NCBI GenBank assembly: GCA_964598765.1
Contig: CAZRCZ010000010.1
Location: forward strand, 1 to 64,000
Length of the DNA: 64,000 bases
From: CAZRCZ01 sp964598765
GTDB taxonomy: Bacteria > Sumerlaeota > Sumerlaeia > MVZB01 > JAJFLK01
Direction: 5' to 3'
The position numbers and the translations under genes are program-made. The notes under the pieces were generated by a model, which was given only the letters and a program-made list of their open reading frames with translations, was not told the origin of the DNA and did no database searches. This document shows, in pieces, positions 24,375 to 33,056 of the stretch; the stretch's first letter is position 1, and each line of letters starts with the position of its first letter.

Positions 24375-26099
24375 TCAAAAGCTCCGCGCGTCGGTTCCCG
24401 CGCCTCTTTTCGGAGCCGGGGCGAGTTGCGATTTAGATCCGCTGGACCGCGCCAGAGCCACGGCGGCTTGGAGCGCGTCGGGACCATCGTCGTGGCGGCC
24501 ATGCGGGAAATCGCCCAGTTGTCCCATGAACTCCGGGGATAAATCGTCGGCGAAGAGGAGCCAGCCGTTGCGGATCAGTGGCTCAAGCGCGGCGATGCGC
24601 GTGACCTTGGCGGCGCGGTGACGGATGCCTTGGACCGGCAACATCCATGATCGGCGTTGCCTCCGACGCCGTTCGCGCTCCTGCTCCAGCGGATCAAGCA
24701 GAAGTTTTTGAAAGGCGTTGGTCTCGATCCCGAACGACTCGTAATTCCACCTTTCGTGGAGCGCGAAAATTTGCTGGATTTGTCGCGACGGTCCCGCGCG
24801 ATCCATCCAAACGTCAAGCGCGTGGAGAAATCCTTGCTCGTCCACGCCGACCGTGGCGATGGCGGCAAAATCCGAAGAACCCGACTTTCCGTCGGAGCGC
24901 GACTCGCCCATCGCCGGGTCGAGAAATCCGAAGACGCGGAGCGAGGCGAGGGGAATTTCGGGGCGTTCGGGTCCGCGCGTCGGGGCGTCTTTGCTTTCCG
25001 GATCGGCTTGCAGGACGAGCTTGTCGCCGCGAACCGAAAATCGCGCGAGCGTCGCGGGAGCAAAAATGGCCTCCCCCTCGGCGGGCGGCTCGTTTTGCTT
25101 CTCCTGGTTGAAGGAGGCGACGCCGCGCGTGGCGCGGAGCATCTGGAGATGATAGTAGTCCTCCTTCTCCGGCCAGAGCGCCTGCGCCCCCTTGAGCATT
25201 TCTCCGCGACGTTCCTCGAAAAATTTCCGCGCCGTGGCGACGCGGTCGGGGTCCGACAAATCGAAAAGACGCGCGCGCCATTCCTCCCACAATCCCGCGT
25301 GATCCGCCTCGGTGAGGATGGAACGATATTTTTGAAGGCGCGCGTCGGGGCGTTTCGCCAGACGCATCGGGAGAGCGTCGGGATGCAGGAGCGTGCCGAT
25401 GAGGTCGAGGTTGGTGTATCCGTTGCCGAGATTTTCGACGACCTCGCTCATCCACCGCGCCAAATCGTCGCGGTAATCGGCGCGCCTCACCCGCGCGCCG
25501 CTCTCCACGTCGTCCAGCACGATCCACGTCGGTCTCCAGCCGCCAAACGTCACGCCGCGCAACTCCGATCCGGCGGAAAAAACATCCATCTTGACGCCAT
25601 TCAAAATCATGGAGGTTTGAGTTTCGCGTTCGAGGCGGTTCAGTTCTTCCGCGTAACATTGTTGAAATTTGCCGTCTGCAGTCAAGGCGGCGCGAATGTT
25701 CTCCAACCGTGTCTTGGCCTGGCGCTCCGTGGCGGAGACCAACACAATGTAGAATTCCGTCCGATACAGCATCGCGTGGATTGGAAAGACGAGCGACACC
25801 AGCGACGATTTGGCCGATCCCCGCGGCGCGAGCACCACGTCCAATTCGCCGCGCCGGTCCGGCGGCGTTGCCTCCGTTTTCGCCAATCGGCGCTTGAAAA
25901 GGTAACAATGAAGTTGACTCCAATTGAGACGGCAAATTTCGGGGAAGAAGAAATGAGCGAACATGGGCAAATCACGCCGACACCGCTCCTTCATCATCCG
26001 AATCGCATTTTGATTCCTTAATTCGCCGAATTCGTTCAGAAAGGCTTGTTTCGGCAGGAGCGCCCAATCCTTGAGACTTGTTTTCTTTTTCATGTTCAT
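24375..26099 (-). CDS. Phage-type terminase large subunit
   Basis: 574 residues from the first ATG (26099); a start at 25997 would reduce the 128-bp overlap with the upstream gene. The ATPase half has Walker A LAPRGSAKSSLVSLV at about 90-104 and Walker B WIVLDDVES with acidic residues at 196-199. The nuclease half has FGFLDPAMGE (Asp394), FGIETNAFQ and HGRHDDGPDALQAA. This is the complete two-domain DNA-packaging motor plan. No portal, capsid or tail gene is nearby, so it is a prophage relic or a domesticated gene. Coding quality appears intact. Confidence 0.8.
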   Translation of the reverse strand: MNMKKKTSLKDWALLPKQAFLNEFGELRNQNAIRMMKERCRRDLPMFAHFFFPEICRLNWSQLHCYLFKRRLAKTEATPPDRRGELDVVLAPRGSAKSSLVSLVFPIHAMLYRTEFYIVLVSATERQAKTRLENIRAALTADGKFQQCYAEELNRLERETQTSMILNGVKMDVFSAGSELRGVTFGGWRPTWIVLDDVESGARVRRADYRDDLARWMSEVVENLGNGYTNLDLIGTLLHPDALPMRLAKRPDARLQKYRSILTEADHAGLWEEWRARLFDLSDPDRVATARKFFEERRGEMLKGAQALWPEKEDYYHLQMLRATRGVASFNQEKQNEPPAEGEAIFAPATLARFSVRGDKLVLQADPESKDAPTRGPERPEIPLASLRVFGFLDPAMGESRSDGKSGSSDFAAIATVGVDEQGFLHALDVWMDRAGPSRQIQQIFALHERWNYESFGIETNAFQKLLLDPLEQERERRRRQRRSWMLPVQGIRHRAAKVTRIAALEPLIRNGWLLFADDLSPEFMGQLGDFPHGRHDDGPDALQAAVALARSSGSKSQLAPAPKRGAGTDARSF

Positions 26100-26289
26100 C
26101 CAACTCCGACAACGCTTGCCGGACTTCCATCATCTTGCGGATGAGCGCGACGGTTGAGGTCAAGGCGCGGACGTCGGGGGTTTCCTCCGCGTTCCCTTCG
26201 GTTCCTTTGAACCACGCTTCGACCCGATTTTCGGCCCGGCCAAGCCAATCGTGGTAACGCTTGAGCGAAATGGGACGTTTGGAACTCAT
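25972..26289 (-). CDS. Small protein upstream of terminase, possible small subunit
   Basis: 105 residues from ATG 26289. A basic helical N-terminus (ISLKRYHDWLGRAENRVEAW) is followed by a helix LTSTVALIRKMMEVRQALSE and a charged tail. Size, charge and position directly before the terminase fit a small-subunit-like DNA-recognition protein. No family motif is certain. It overlaps the terminase ORF by up to 128 bp, which is unusually long if the terminase really starts at 26099. Confidence 0.5.
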   Translation of the reverse strand: MSSKRPISLKRYHDWLGRAENRVEAWFKGTEGNAEETPDVRALTSTVALIRKMMEVRQALSELDEHEKENKSQGLGAPAETSLSERIRRIKESKCDSDDEGAVSA

Positions 26290-26345
26290 GGCCGTCGTTC
26301 GATCCTCCGCGCCGATGACTTTCCGGCGCCGACGGGATTGAGAAT

Positions 26346-26376
26346 AAGGGAATTTGGAATCTTAAAAAATTCCCTT
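26346..26376. terminator. Stem-loop after the NRPS-like gene
   Basis: AAGGGAATTT (26346-26355) pairs with AAATTCCCTT (26367-26376), leaving an 11-base loop. It lies about 30 bp past the NRPS-like stop on the minus strand and before the terminase pair, so it may end that transcript. No strong T-run follows. Confidence 0.35.
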
Positions 26377-26404
26377 GGAGGCCCTTATTGGACTTTATGG
26401 GACC

Positions 26405-29077
26405 TTAACTCGAACGCGGAAGGGCGTTGCGGACGAGGTCCAGATGCCTGCGGAGTTGGACGACGAAGACTTCGTTGCTGGGATCGAGAATTTCGGCGTG
26501 TTTGAGCGCGGCTTCGAGGAATAGAATTTCCCCGGCGATGTGGCTTTTCCAAACGCCCGATTTCCAATCCGAATCGAGCCGTTTCCGACTGGCGATGACG
26601 TGGACCGATCCGTCGTAAAGGCGCGGCTTGTGCCATTGGAGCGCGATCTTGAAATTGACCGCCGCCCGGTCGGCGGCCTCGCGCCGCGTGCGGTCCTCGG
26701 CGGGGGCGACGATCCGCCCCTGAAAATTCTTGGTCCGAAGCCGCGTGTTGATCTTGCGCACGACCTTCCTGCTTCCCTTGGGTTGAATCGGGAGCCGCGT
26801 TCCATAAAGTTGCGCGAGCATTTTGAATCGCGTCCGCAAATTTTTTTCTCCCGGCGGCAACGGCGGATCAATGAGCAAGAGGGGAAAAAGCGTTTCGCCC
26901 GCCTCGCGGAGTTGACACGCCATTTCATGCGCGACGATGCTCCCGGAACAAATCGCCCCCAGATGATACGGCCCCTTGGGTTGGACCTTCCGCATGGCCG
27001 AGACGTAATCGGCGGCGATGACCGGAATCCGGACGTTGGGGCGATCCTTGCCGTCCAATCCGCGCGCCTGAAATCCGTATAGGGGTTGATCGTCGCCGAG
27101 CGCCTCCAAGAAACTCGGACTGACGAACGCCTGTGCCAGCGCACCATGGACCAAAAAGAGGATCGGTTGCGATCCGCTCTCGCGGAGCGGAACGAGAACG
27201 GGAGACGCGGCGGTGGCCGAATGAACTTCGCTCGCCTTGCGCCGGAGCGTCTCGGCCACGCCCGCGACGGTCGCGTTTTTCAAAAAATCCGCCAACGAAA
27301 GTTCTTCGCTCAGAGCGCGCTGGATTTCGACCTGCAAATCGGCAATTTTGAGCGAGTTGCCTCCCAACTCAAAGAAATCCTCATTCCGTCCGACCTCGCT
27401 CAATTCGAGCAATTTCGCGTAAATCGCGGCGATCGCGCGCTCGACGTCGTCGGCGGGAGGCTCGGCGTCGCGCGCCTGCGGTTGGCGCGGACGATCCGGA
27501 CCCGTCAAGACTCGGCGGTCAATTTTTCCGGTTGCCGTGCGGGGAAGCGATTCGACGACGTTGATTTCCGACGGCATCATGTAGCTGGGAATTTTGGAGA
27601 AGAGTTTGTGGCGCAAACCTTTGATCTTCGCATCGCCCGCGACGACGTAGGCGGCAAGTTGTTTTCCCGCATCGGGATTCTTTTCGTTTTCCACCGCGAC
27701 GACAACCGCTTCCCGAACCCCCTCCAAATCGCGCAGAGCAGTTTCGACTTCGGGGAGCGCGACGGAATGGCCGCGAATTTTCACGCGGTCGTCCTTCCGT
27801 CCAAGAGGGAACAAGAGTCCCTCCGCGCTCATTTTGCCCCGGTCGCCGCTCCGATAAATCCGCCATCCCGCGCGTCCGGCGTCGTCGCTGAAGACCGCCG
27901 ATGTCAGATCGGGACGTCCCCAATAACCGGGACTGAGGAAGGGACTCGACAACACGATTTCTCCGGGTTGATCCGGCGGCGCGTCCTTTCCATCCTCGCC
28001 GATGATCCGAACCTCAACCCCGGACGCGGCGCGTCCGACGGACAAGGCTCCTTCGCGTCCGTCGCGGTTCCCCTCGACGACGTATTGCGCGATGACGCTG
28101 GCTTCGGTCGCGGCAAAGTGATTAACCAAAACGCACTCGGAGTTGAAATGGGCGCGAAAAAGGCGCGCGTCGCTCTCGAACGCCGGCTCGCCCCCCATGT
28201 CAATTGAGCGAACTTTGCCGAAGCGTTTATCCGCCGATACGTGTTCCAAGAGATGACGGAAAAGCGTCGGGACCGTGTGAATAACAGTGATCCCTTCGTT
28301 CTCAATCCATAGCGGAAGGCCGGCGGCTCCCTGACGGCGAACGTCATAGGGGCAGAGGGTCGCGCCGTTGAGAATCGCGCCGTGAAGATTGGTGTTCGCC
28401 GCGCTGAAGCTGAGCGAAAAAAGAAGCGAAACGCGGTCCTCCGAGGCGATCCGAAGTTTCTCGCTGTAAGTTCCGACGAAATGGAGCAGATTGCGATGGG
28501 TTTGCATCACGCCTTTGGGTTGGCCGGTCGAGCCGGAGGTGTAATAAAGGTAAGCCACCGCGTCGGGAGAAATGTTCGGACCTTGAAAGCGGCTGGTTGC
28601 ATCAGAGGCGACATCATCCACATTGAGGACCGAACAATGACTTCCTGCCAACGTTCGAGCCTGTTCGAGATGGGCGGAATGAGTCAGGATCGCGCTCGCA
28701 TGGGAATCTTGAAGGATGAATTCAATCCGCGAGGCGGGATCGGTCGGATCGAGGGGAACGTAAATGTGTCCCGCTTTCAGGACGGCGTAGAGCGCGGCGA
28801 CAGCGGCAGGACCTTTTTCGAAGAGCAACGCGATTTGGCGCGGCGAATCGCCACCGAGAGCCTTCAGCGCATGGGTAATGGCCCCGGCCCGGGCGTCCAA
28901 TTCGGCGTAGCTGACGTGCGCCTCGTTGCCTCGGATGGCCGTATGGTTAGGAAGCCGGGAGACGACTTCATCGAAGACTTGAGGAATGGAACGTCCGGGC
29001 CAGCGTGAACCGCGTGGGACTTCCGCGACCGAACTCAATTTCAAGGGTTCTTCCTTCCGGCTTCGAAGAATCGTCAT
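26405..29077 (-). CDS. Single-module NRPS-like enzyme: adenylation, carrier protein, thioesterase
   Basis: 890 residues from ATG 29077. The adenylation domain (about 30-530) has A3 YYTSGSTGQPKG (178-189), A5 NHFAATEAS, A7 YRSGDRGK, A8 GRKDDRVKIRGHSVALPEVE and A10 Lys518 in TATGKIDRR. The carrier domain has LGGNSLK with Ser575 for phosphopantetheine. The thioesterase (about 630-890) has LVHGALAQAF and HLGAICSGSIVAHEMA. The nucleophile position is Cys710, not Ser. At A4 the motif reads SFSAANTN, so the Asp that anchors an amino group is Ser225. An aryl, keto or other carboxylic acid is therefore more likely activated than an alpha-amino acid. There is no condensation domain and no other biosynthetic neighbour. 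Confidence 0.88.
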   Translation of the reverse strand: MTILRSRKEEPLKLSSVAEVPRGSRWPGRSIPQVFDEVVSRLPNHTAIRGNEAHVSYAELDARAGAITHALKALGGDSPRQIALLFEKGPAAVAALYAVLKAGHIYVPLDPTDPASRIEFILQDSHASAILTHSAHLEQARTLAGSHCSVLNVDDVASDATSRFQGPNISPDAVAYLYYTSGSTGQPKGVMQTHRNLLHFVGTYSEKLRIASEDRVSLLFSLSFSAANTNLHGAILNGATLCPYDVRRQGAAGLPLWIENEGITVIHTVPTLFRHLLEHVSADKRFGKVRSIDMGGEPAFESDARLFRAHFNSECVLVNHFAATEASVIAQYVVEGNRDGREGALSVGRAASGVEVRIIGEDGKDAPPDQPGEIVLSSPFLSPGYWGRPDLTSAVFSDDAGRAGWRIYRSGDRGKMSAEGLLFPLGRKDDRVKIRGHSVALPEVETALRDLEGVREAVVVAVENEKNPDAGKQLAAYVVAGDAKIKGLRHKLFSKIPSYMMPSEINVVESLPRTATGKIDRRVLTGPDRPRQPQARDAEPPADDVERAIAAIYAKLLELSEVGRNEDFFELGGNSLKIADLQVEIQRALSEELSLADFLKNATVAGVAETLRRKASEVHSATAASPVLVPLRESGSQPILFLVHGALAQAFVSPSFLEALGDDQPLYGFQARGLDGKDRPNVRIPVIAADYVSAMRKVQPKGPYHLGAICSGSIVAHEMACQLREAGETLFPLLLIDPPLPPGEKNLRTRFKMLAQLYGTRLPIQPKGSRKVVRKINTRLRTKNFQGRIVAPAEDRTRREAADRAAVNFKIALQWHKPRLYDGSVHVIASRKRLDSDWKSGVWKSHIAGEILFLEAALKHAEILDPSNEVFVVQLRRHLDLVRNALPRSS

Positions 29078-29564
29078 GTCATTTCCTTGGATCGCGCGTT
29101 AAAAAAGCGGCGAAAACGCCCCGCTCGTAATTCGGATTGCGAATGATCCACGGGCAAGATGCCAATGCCACCGCACCGGAATTTTATATCAGAAGGAGGG
29201 GAAGGGCGCAAGACGGCGCGGCTTCGATCCCTCAATTCGTGCTCTTGCTCGTAATCGTGCTCGATCCGACTTGCAGATTTGAAGAAACCTTCGATTACGA
29301 TTACGAGCACGAGCAAGAGCACGAGCACGAAACGAAGAGACGAATTGTGGGCCGGTGCCCCTCACGGGGGGACATCCCCACCTTAACCCTTGCGTTCTTT
29401 GGCTAAGTGGATTAGAAGAAAACCCAGCGCGGGGACATTCCCCGCGCCGGTTACGCGTCGGGGTCCGTTGCAGAGCCTCCTCTGGGAACGTCCGCTTTCG
29501 AACCCATCGGTGGGAACCGTCAATTCGGGGAGCGGAGGCTTCCCAAGAACGAGGTTTTGTTTCT
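29078..29564. other. Repeat-rich spacer upstream of the RRM gene
   Basis: No gene is supported. 29148-29180 reads as a HGQDANAT-type repeat relic (ACGGGCAAGATGCC). 29234-29272 and 29290-29333 form a purine/pyrimidine inverted repeat of GAGCACGA words. 29340-29470 holds short GC-rich fragments without clear pairing. A promoter for the RRM gene is expected but none stands out. Confidence 0.4.
29234..29333. repeat. GAGCACGA-type inverted repeat, copy upstream of RRM gene
   Basis: The left arm contains TCGTGCTCTTGCTCGTAATC and the right arm the complementary run GATTACGAGCACGAGCAAGA, separated by about 30 bp. The same words recur at 29966-30070 and 48911-48935. Confidence 0.6.
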
Positions 29565-29909
29565 ATGTCTCAAACCGCATCGTTGTATGTCGGCAATCTG
29601 CCGTATGACACCACGGACGAGCAACTGCGCGAGCTTTTCGCCGCGTTCGGACCGGTGACCGACGTCCGCATGGCCAATCGGCGCGGATTCGGATTCGTGG
29701 ATGTTCCTTCGGACAAAATGGAGGCGGCCATTGAAGGAACCAACGGAAAAGATTTCGGCGGACGGACGTTAACCGTCAATCAAGCCCGTCCCAAGCCCGA
29801 GCGGCGCGAAGGGGGCGGTGGCGGGTATCGCGACCGGGATCGCGGAAGACGCGGCGGCTACGGCGGCGGCGGACGCGACCGGGATCGCGACCGCGAACAG
29901 CGCTGGTAA
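29565..29909 (+). CDS. RRM RNA-binding protein with Gly/Arg-rich tail
   Basis: 114 residues from ATG 29565. One RNA-recognition motif spans about 1-80, with RNP2 SLYVGNLPY and RNP1 RGFGFVDV, and LRELFAAFGPVTDVRM between them. The tail is RG/RD-rich (GGGGGYRDRDRGRRGGYGGG). This is the small cyanobacterial/PVC RRM type, thought to act as an RNA chaperone, often in cold response. It is flanked on both sides by GAGCACGA-type inverted repeats (29234-29333, 29966-30070). Confidence 0.92.
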   Translation: MSQTASLYVGNLPYDTTDEQLRELFAAFGPVTDVRMANRRGFGFVDVPSDKMEAAIEGTNGKDFGGRTLTVNQARPKPERREGGGGGYRDRDRGRRGGYGGGGRDRDRDREQRW

Positions 29910-29965
29910 GCGCGTTCGCGTTTCAGTTTCGCTTTAACTTTTATCAAAACGGTTCGCTCGGGATC

Positions 29966-30070
29966 AATTCGTGCTTTTGCTCGTAATCGTGCCCGTGCTC
30001 GATCTGACTGCAAAGAGACATCCGGCTATGGGCGTGAGCAGGAGCAAGAGCAAGAGTAAGAGCACGAAAG
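29966..30070. repeat. GAGCACGA-type inverted repeat, copy downstream of RRM gene
   Basis: Left arm: ATTCGTGCTTTTGCTCGTAA followed by TCGTGCCCGTGCTCGATC. Right arm: GAGCAGGAGCAAGAGCAAGA then GTAAGAGCACGAAAG. It ends 10 bp before the MFS start codon, so it forms most of that gene's leader. Confidence 0.55.
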
Positions 30071-30080
30071 GATACTCGCC

Positions 30081-31418
30081 GTGAACCGCCAAGACGAAGA
30101 ACCTCCCTATCCCTCCCCGGGCTACGCTTGGTATGTCGTCGGCGTTCTGACGCTGATCTATGTCTTTTCGTTCATTGACCGCCAAATCCTGAATCTTCTC
30201 GTTCGCTTCATTCGCCGGGACTTGGGAATCAGCGAGACGCAGATGAGTCTCCTCATGGGATTCACCTTCGCGGTTTTCTATACCTTTTTTGGAATCCCGA
30301 TCGGACGCATGGTGGATTCCCTGAGTCGCCGGCTCATTATCGGCGTCGGGCTGATCCTTTGGAGTTTGACGACCGCCGGATGCGGTTTGGCGCAGACGTT
30401 CACGCAACTCGCCATTCTCCGCATGGGAGTCGGGATTGGCGAGGCGGCGCTTTCCCCCTCGGCTTACTCGATCATCACCGATAATTTCCGCAAGGAGAAA
30501 TTGGCGACCGCGATCAGTGTTTACTCGATGGGGATTTACCTCGGCCAAGGACTTGCTTCTCTGTTGGGAGGCATCGTGATCAGCTACGCGGGCGATCAGG
30601 AAAGCTGGAATTTGCCCATCGTCGGCGCGACGCGCCCGTGGCAGGTCGTCTTCTTCATGGTCGGGCTTCCGGGTCTGGCGCTTTCGCTTCTGCTCCTGAC
30701 GATCAAGGAGCCGATTCGGCGCGGATTGAAAGCCGCGTCGTCGGTTTCCCTCGGCGAGGTGGGCCAATATGTCGGGCAAAATTGGAAAACTTTTCTTTGC
30801 CACGGGGTCGGATTTGGCCTCTTGGCGTTGGCCGGATACGGCGGAAGCGCGTGGATTCCGACTTTTTTTGTCCGCGTTCATCATTGGAAGGAAGCCGACG
30901 CGGGAAAAGTTTATGGAACGATCACGATGATCGCCGGAACGCTGGGCGTGACGCTGGGAGGACGATTCGCCGATTGGCTGGCGCGGCGAGGTTGCCGGGA
31001 CTCCAAAATGCGCGTCGGCATGTTCGCGGCGATGGGATGGATTCCTTGCGGGTTGCTTTTTCCAATGATGCCCAATCCCAAATTGGCGGTCCTGTTTTTA
31101 ATCCCGACGGTTTTTTGCGCGAGCATTCCGTTCGGCGTCGCGCCGGCGGCGATTCAAGAAATGATGCCCGCCCGAATGCGCGGCCAAGCCTCGGCGATTT
31201 ATCTTTTCATCATCAACCTGATCGGTCTCGGAGTCGGTCCGACCGCCATTGCCACGGTGACGCAAAAGGTTTTCAAATGGGACAACTCCGTCGGCTATTC
31301 GATGATGATCGTCTGCGCGACGGCACAATATCTGGCCGCCTTGATCCTCTGGCTGGGCCTCAAACGTTTCCGCCAGAGCATGGATCGCCTTCAACAATGG
31401 ACGGCGTCCAACGCTTAA
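30081..31418 (+). CDS. MFS transporter (spinster-like)
   Basis: 445 residues from the GTG at 30081, with twelve hydrophobic segments. FSFIDRQILNLLVRFIRRDL and GIPIGRMVDSLSRRLIIGVG (motif A, loop 2-3) are typical of the spinster/hexuronate-like MFS group, as is the membrane-entry SYAGDQESWN region. It is an inner-membrane secondary carrier. The substrate cannot be told. The gene leader consists of a GAGCACGA repeat and no partner is adjacent. Confidence 0.85.
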   Translation: MNRQDEEPPYPSPGYAWYVVGVLTLIYVFSFIDRQILNLLVRFIRRDLGISETQMSLLMGFTFAVFYTFFGIPIGRMVDSLSRRLIIGVGLILWSLTTAGCGLAQTFTQLAILRMGVGIGEAALSPSAYSIITDNFRKEKLATAISVYSMGIYLGQGLASLLGGIVISYAGDQESWNLPIVGATRPWQVVFFMVGLPGLALSLLLLTIKEPIRRGLKAASSVSLGEVGQYVGQNWKTFLCHGVGFGLLALAGYGGSAWIPTFFVRVHHWKEADAGKVYGTITMIAGTLGVTLGGRFADWLARRGCRDSKMRVGMFAAMGWIPCGLLFPMMPNPKLAVLFLIPTVFCASIPFGVAPAAIQEMMPARMRGQASAIYLFIINLIGLGVGPTAIATVTQKVFKWDNSVGYSMMIVCATAQYLAALILWLGLKRFRQSMDRLQQWTASNA

Positions 31419-31541
31419 AGACAAGCGGGAACGCCCTTTGCAACTCCCATCTATTGCGCTTAATCTCTCCCTTCAACCGTTCTATTTCGTTCAATAATGC
31501 GGTTGTTGAAGAGGATGAGTGTGCGTTATGGTGCATGTGGG

Positions 31542-33056
31542 ATGCCATCCAAGCTGAAATTTTCCCTTCTTCGATCCACGGGATTTGTGGCCGTTTTGCT
31601 CATTGTTCTGGTCTTGGCCGTTCAATCCGGACGCTCGTGGTATGGCTTGGAGATGATGAAAATTTCGCAGGAATCGGGGCTTCAAAATCATTTAGAGGAT
31701 TTGGGGCGAATTCTGCAACCGCTCGCCGGACCGCCCGCCTTGGAGTTGGCCGACCGCGCTGAAAAGTTGGAGCAGGAATTTCAGAGCGACCCGACGGCGG
31801 CGTTGCCCGGCAATGATTCACCGTTGGCGGTCGCGTATCAGACCGCGTTAAAACCTGAATCGCGAAAATTGTTTGAGGATTTCGCCCGGCAGGCGCGATT
31901 GGAAAACCTCACCCTATTGGACGAGACGGGACGGGTTTTGTTCAGCACGTCGGAACCGGAGCGGGTTCTGGCGATGTTCGATTTTCTGGAATTGGATCGG
32001 GATCAATTTGAATCGGCGATGAAGGGAAAAATCGCAGGGTCTCCCGCTTATTCCGTGGCGTCGGCTCCGCTCAAGCGGGTTTACGTCCCGATCCTCGAAA
32101 AACCCGGCGGGGAAGTCGGCGCGGTGATCTGCCTGACGGCGGGACGCGATTATCTGGGCGCAATGAAAACGCTCGTCAAGAATTCCGGCATTCTGTCGGC
32201 GATCTCGACGATTCTAATTTTGCTGATCGGTTGGTTGGTCTATGGCCTTCTCGCGCGGCAGAAATCCTACGAACGCAAGGCGGCGCACGCGGATCGGCTG
32301 ACAAGCCTAGGGACGCTCGCCGCCGGATTTGCCCACGAGGTCCGTAATCCGCTGGAGATCATCGGGGCCTGCGCCGAGGATTTGGAGCGGACGCTCGCGC
32401 AAAGCGGCGCGGTTCCGGCGGACGCGCTCGATTCGTGTCGGGACATCACGGGCGAGGTCGAGCGGCTCAACCGATTGGTGAATCAATTTCTTCAATACTC
32501 CCGCGCCGATTCGCCCAAGAGGGATCAAGGGAGGGCTTCGGTGCGTGAGAGTTTGGGATCGGCGACGGCCTTGCTCAAACACACCGCTGATAAGAAGAGC
32601 ATCCGCATCAATGCCGCCTCGGTCAATCTCGCGCCGGAGATTCAGGCGGGGATTTCCGAGGCGAATTTGCGCCAGATCGTCGTCAATCTGATGATGAATT
32701 CGATCCAAGCGACCCCCAAGGGGGGAACGATTGAGATCGGCGCGGGAGCCGATTCCGGCATGATCCAACTGCGATTCCGCGACAGCGGCCCCGGGGTCCC
32801 CGCCGAAATTCGCCCGCGAATTTTCGAGCCGTTTTTCACGACGCGAGCCGAAGGTTCCGGTTTGGGATTGGCGATTGCGCATCAATTTGCCGTCGGCGCG
32901 GGAGGCGCGTTGGAGTGCGAGGACCGCGCAGAGGGGACGGGAGCGTGCTTTGTTCTTACGTTGCCGCGCGTGGCCGATCGCCCCACGGAATTGCGGATCG
33001 CGGAATTGGGATCGCGGCAAGAACAAAAGAGAGTGAGCAATGGCCGAGCCGCTTAA
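31542..33056 (+). CDS. Membrane sensor histidine kinase (NtrB/AtoS-like)
   Basis: 504 residues from ATG 31542; an upstream in-frame ATG at 31497 is less likely because the hydrophobic segment follows MPSKLKFSLL directly. TM1 (about 12-28), a periplasmic sensor domain, and TM2 (about 217-237) are followed by HisKA with LAAGFAHEVRNPLEII (His265). HATPase_c follows, with NLMMNSIQATPKGG, RDSGPGVP and EGSGLGLAIAHQ. It phosphorylates the sigma-54 regulator encoded directly downstream; the genes overlap by 17 bp. The signal sensed is unknown. Confidence 0.9.
   Translation: MPSKLKFSLLRSTGFVAVLLIVLVLAVQSGRSWYGLEMMKISQESGLQNHLEDLGRILQPLAGPPALELADRAEKLEQEFQSDPTAALPGNDSPLAVAYQTALKPESRKLFEDFARQARLENLTLLDETGRVLFSTSEPERVLAMFDFLELDRDQFESAMKGKIAGSPAYSVASAPLKRVYVPILEKPGGEVGAVICLTAGRDYLGAMKTLVKNSGILSAISTILILLIGWLVYGLLARQKSYERKAAHADRLTSLGTLAAGFAHEVRNPLEIIGACAEDLERTLAQSGAVPADALDSCRDITGEVERLNRLVNQFLQYSRADSPKRDQGRASVRESLGSATALLKHTADKKSIRINAASVNLAPEIQAGISEANLRQIVVNLMMNSIQATPKGGTIEIGAGADSGMIQLRFRDSGPGVPAEIRPRIFEPFFTTRAEGSGLGLAIAHQFAVGAGGALECEDRAEGTGACFVLTLPRVADRPTELRIAELGSRQEQKRVSNGRAA

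Noticed and set aside
29148..29180. Short ORF translating as HGQDANAT
   Set aside because: This string comes from a known type of dispersed bacterial repeat (ACGGGCAAGATGCC words) and not from a gene.
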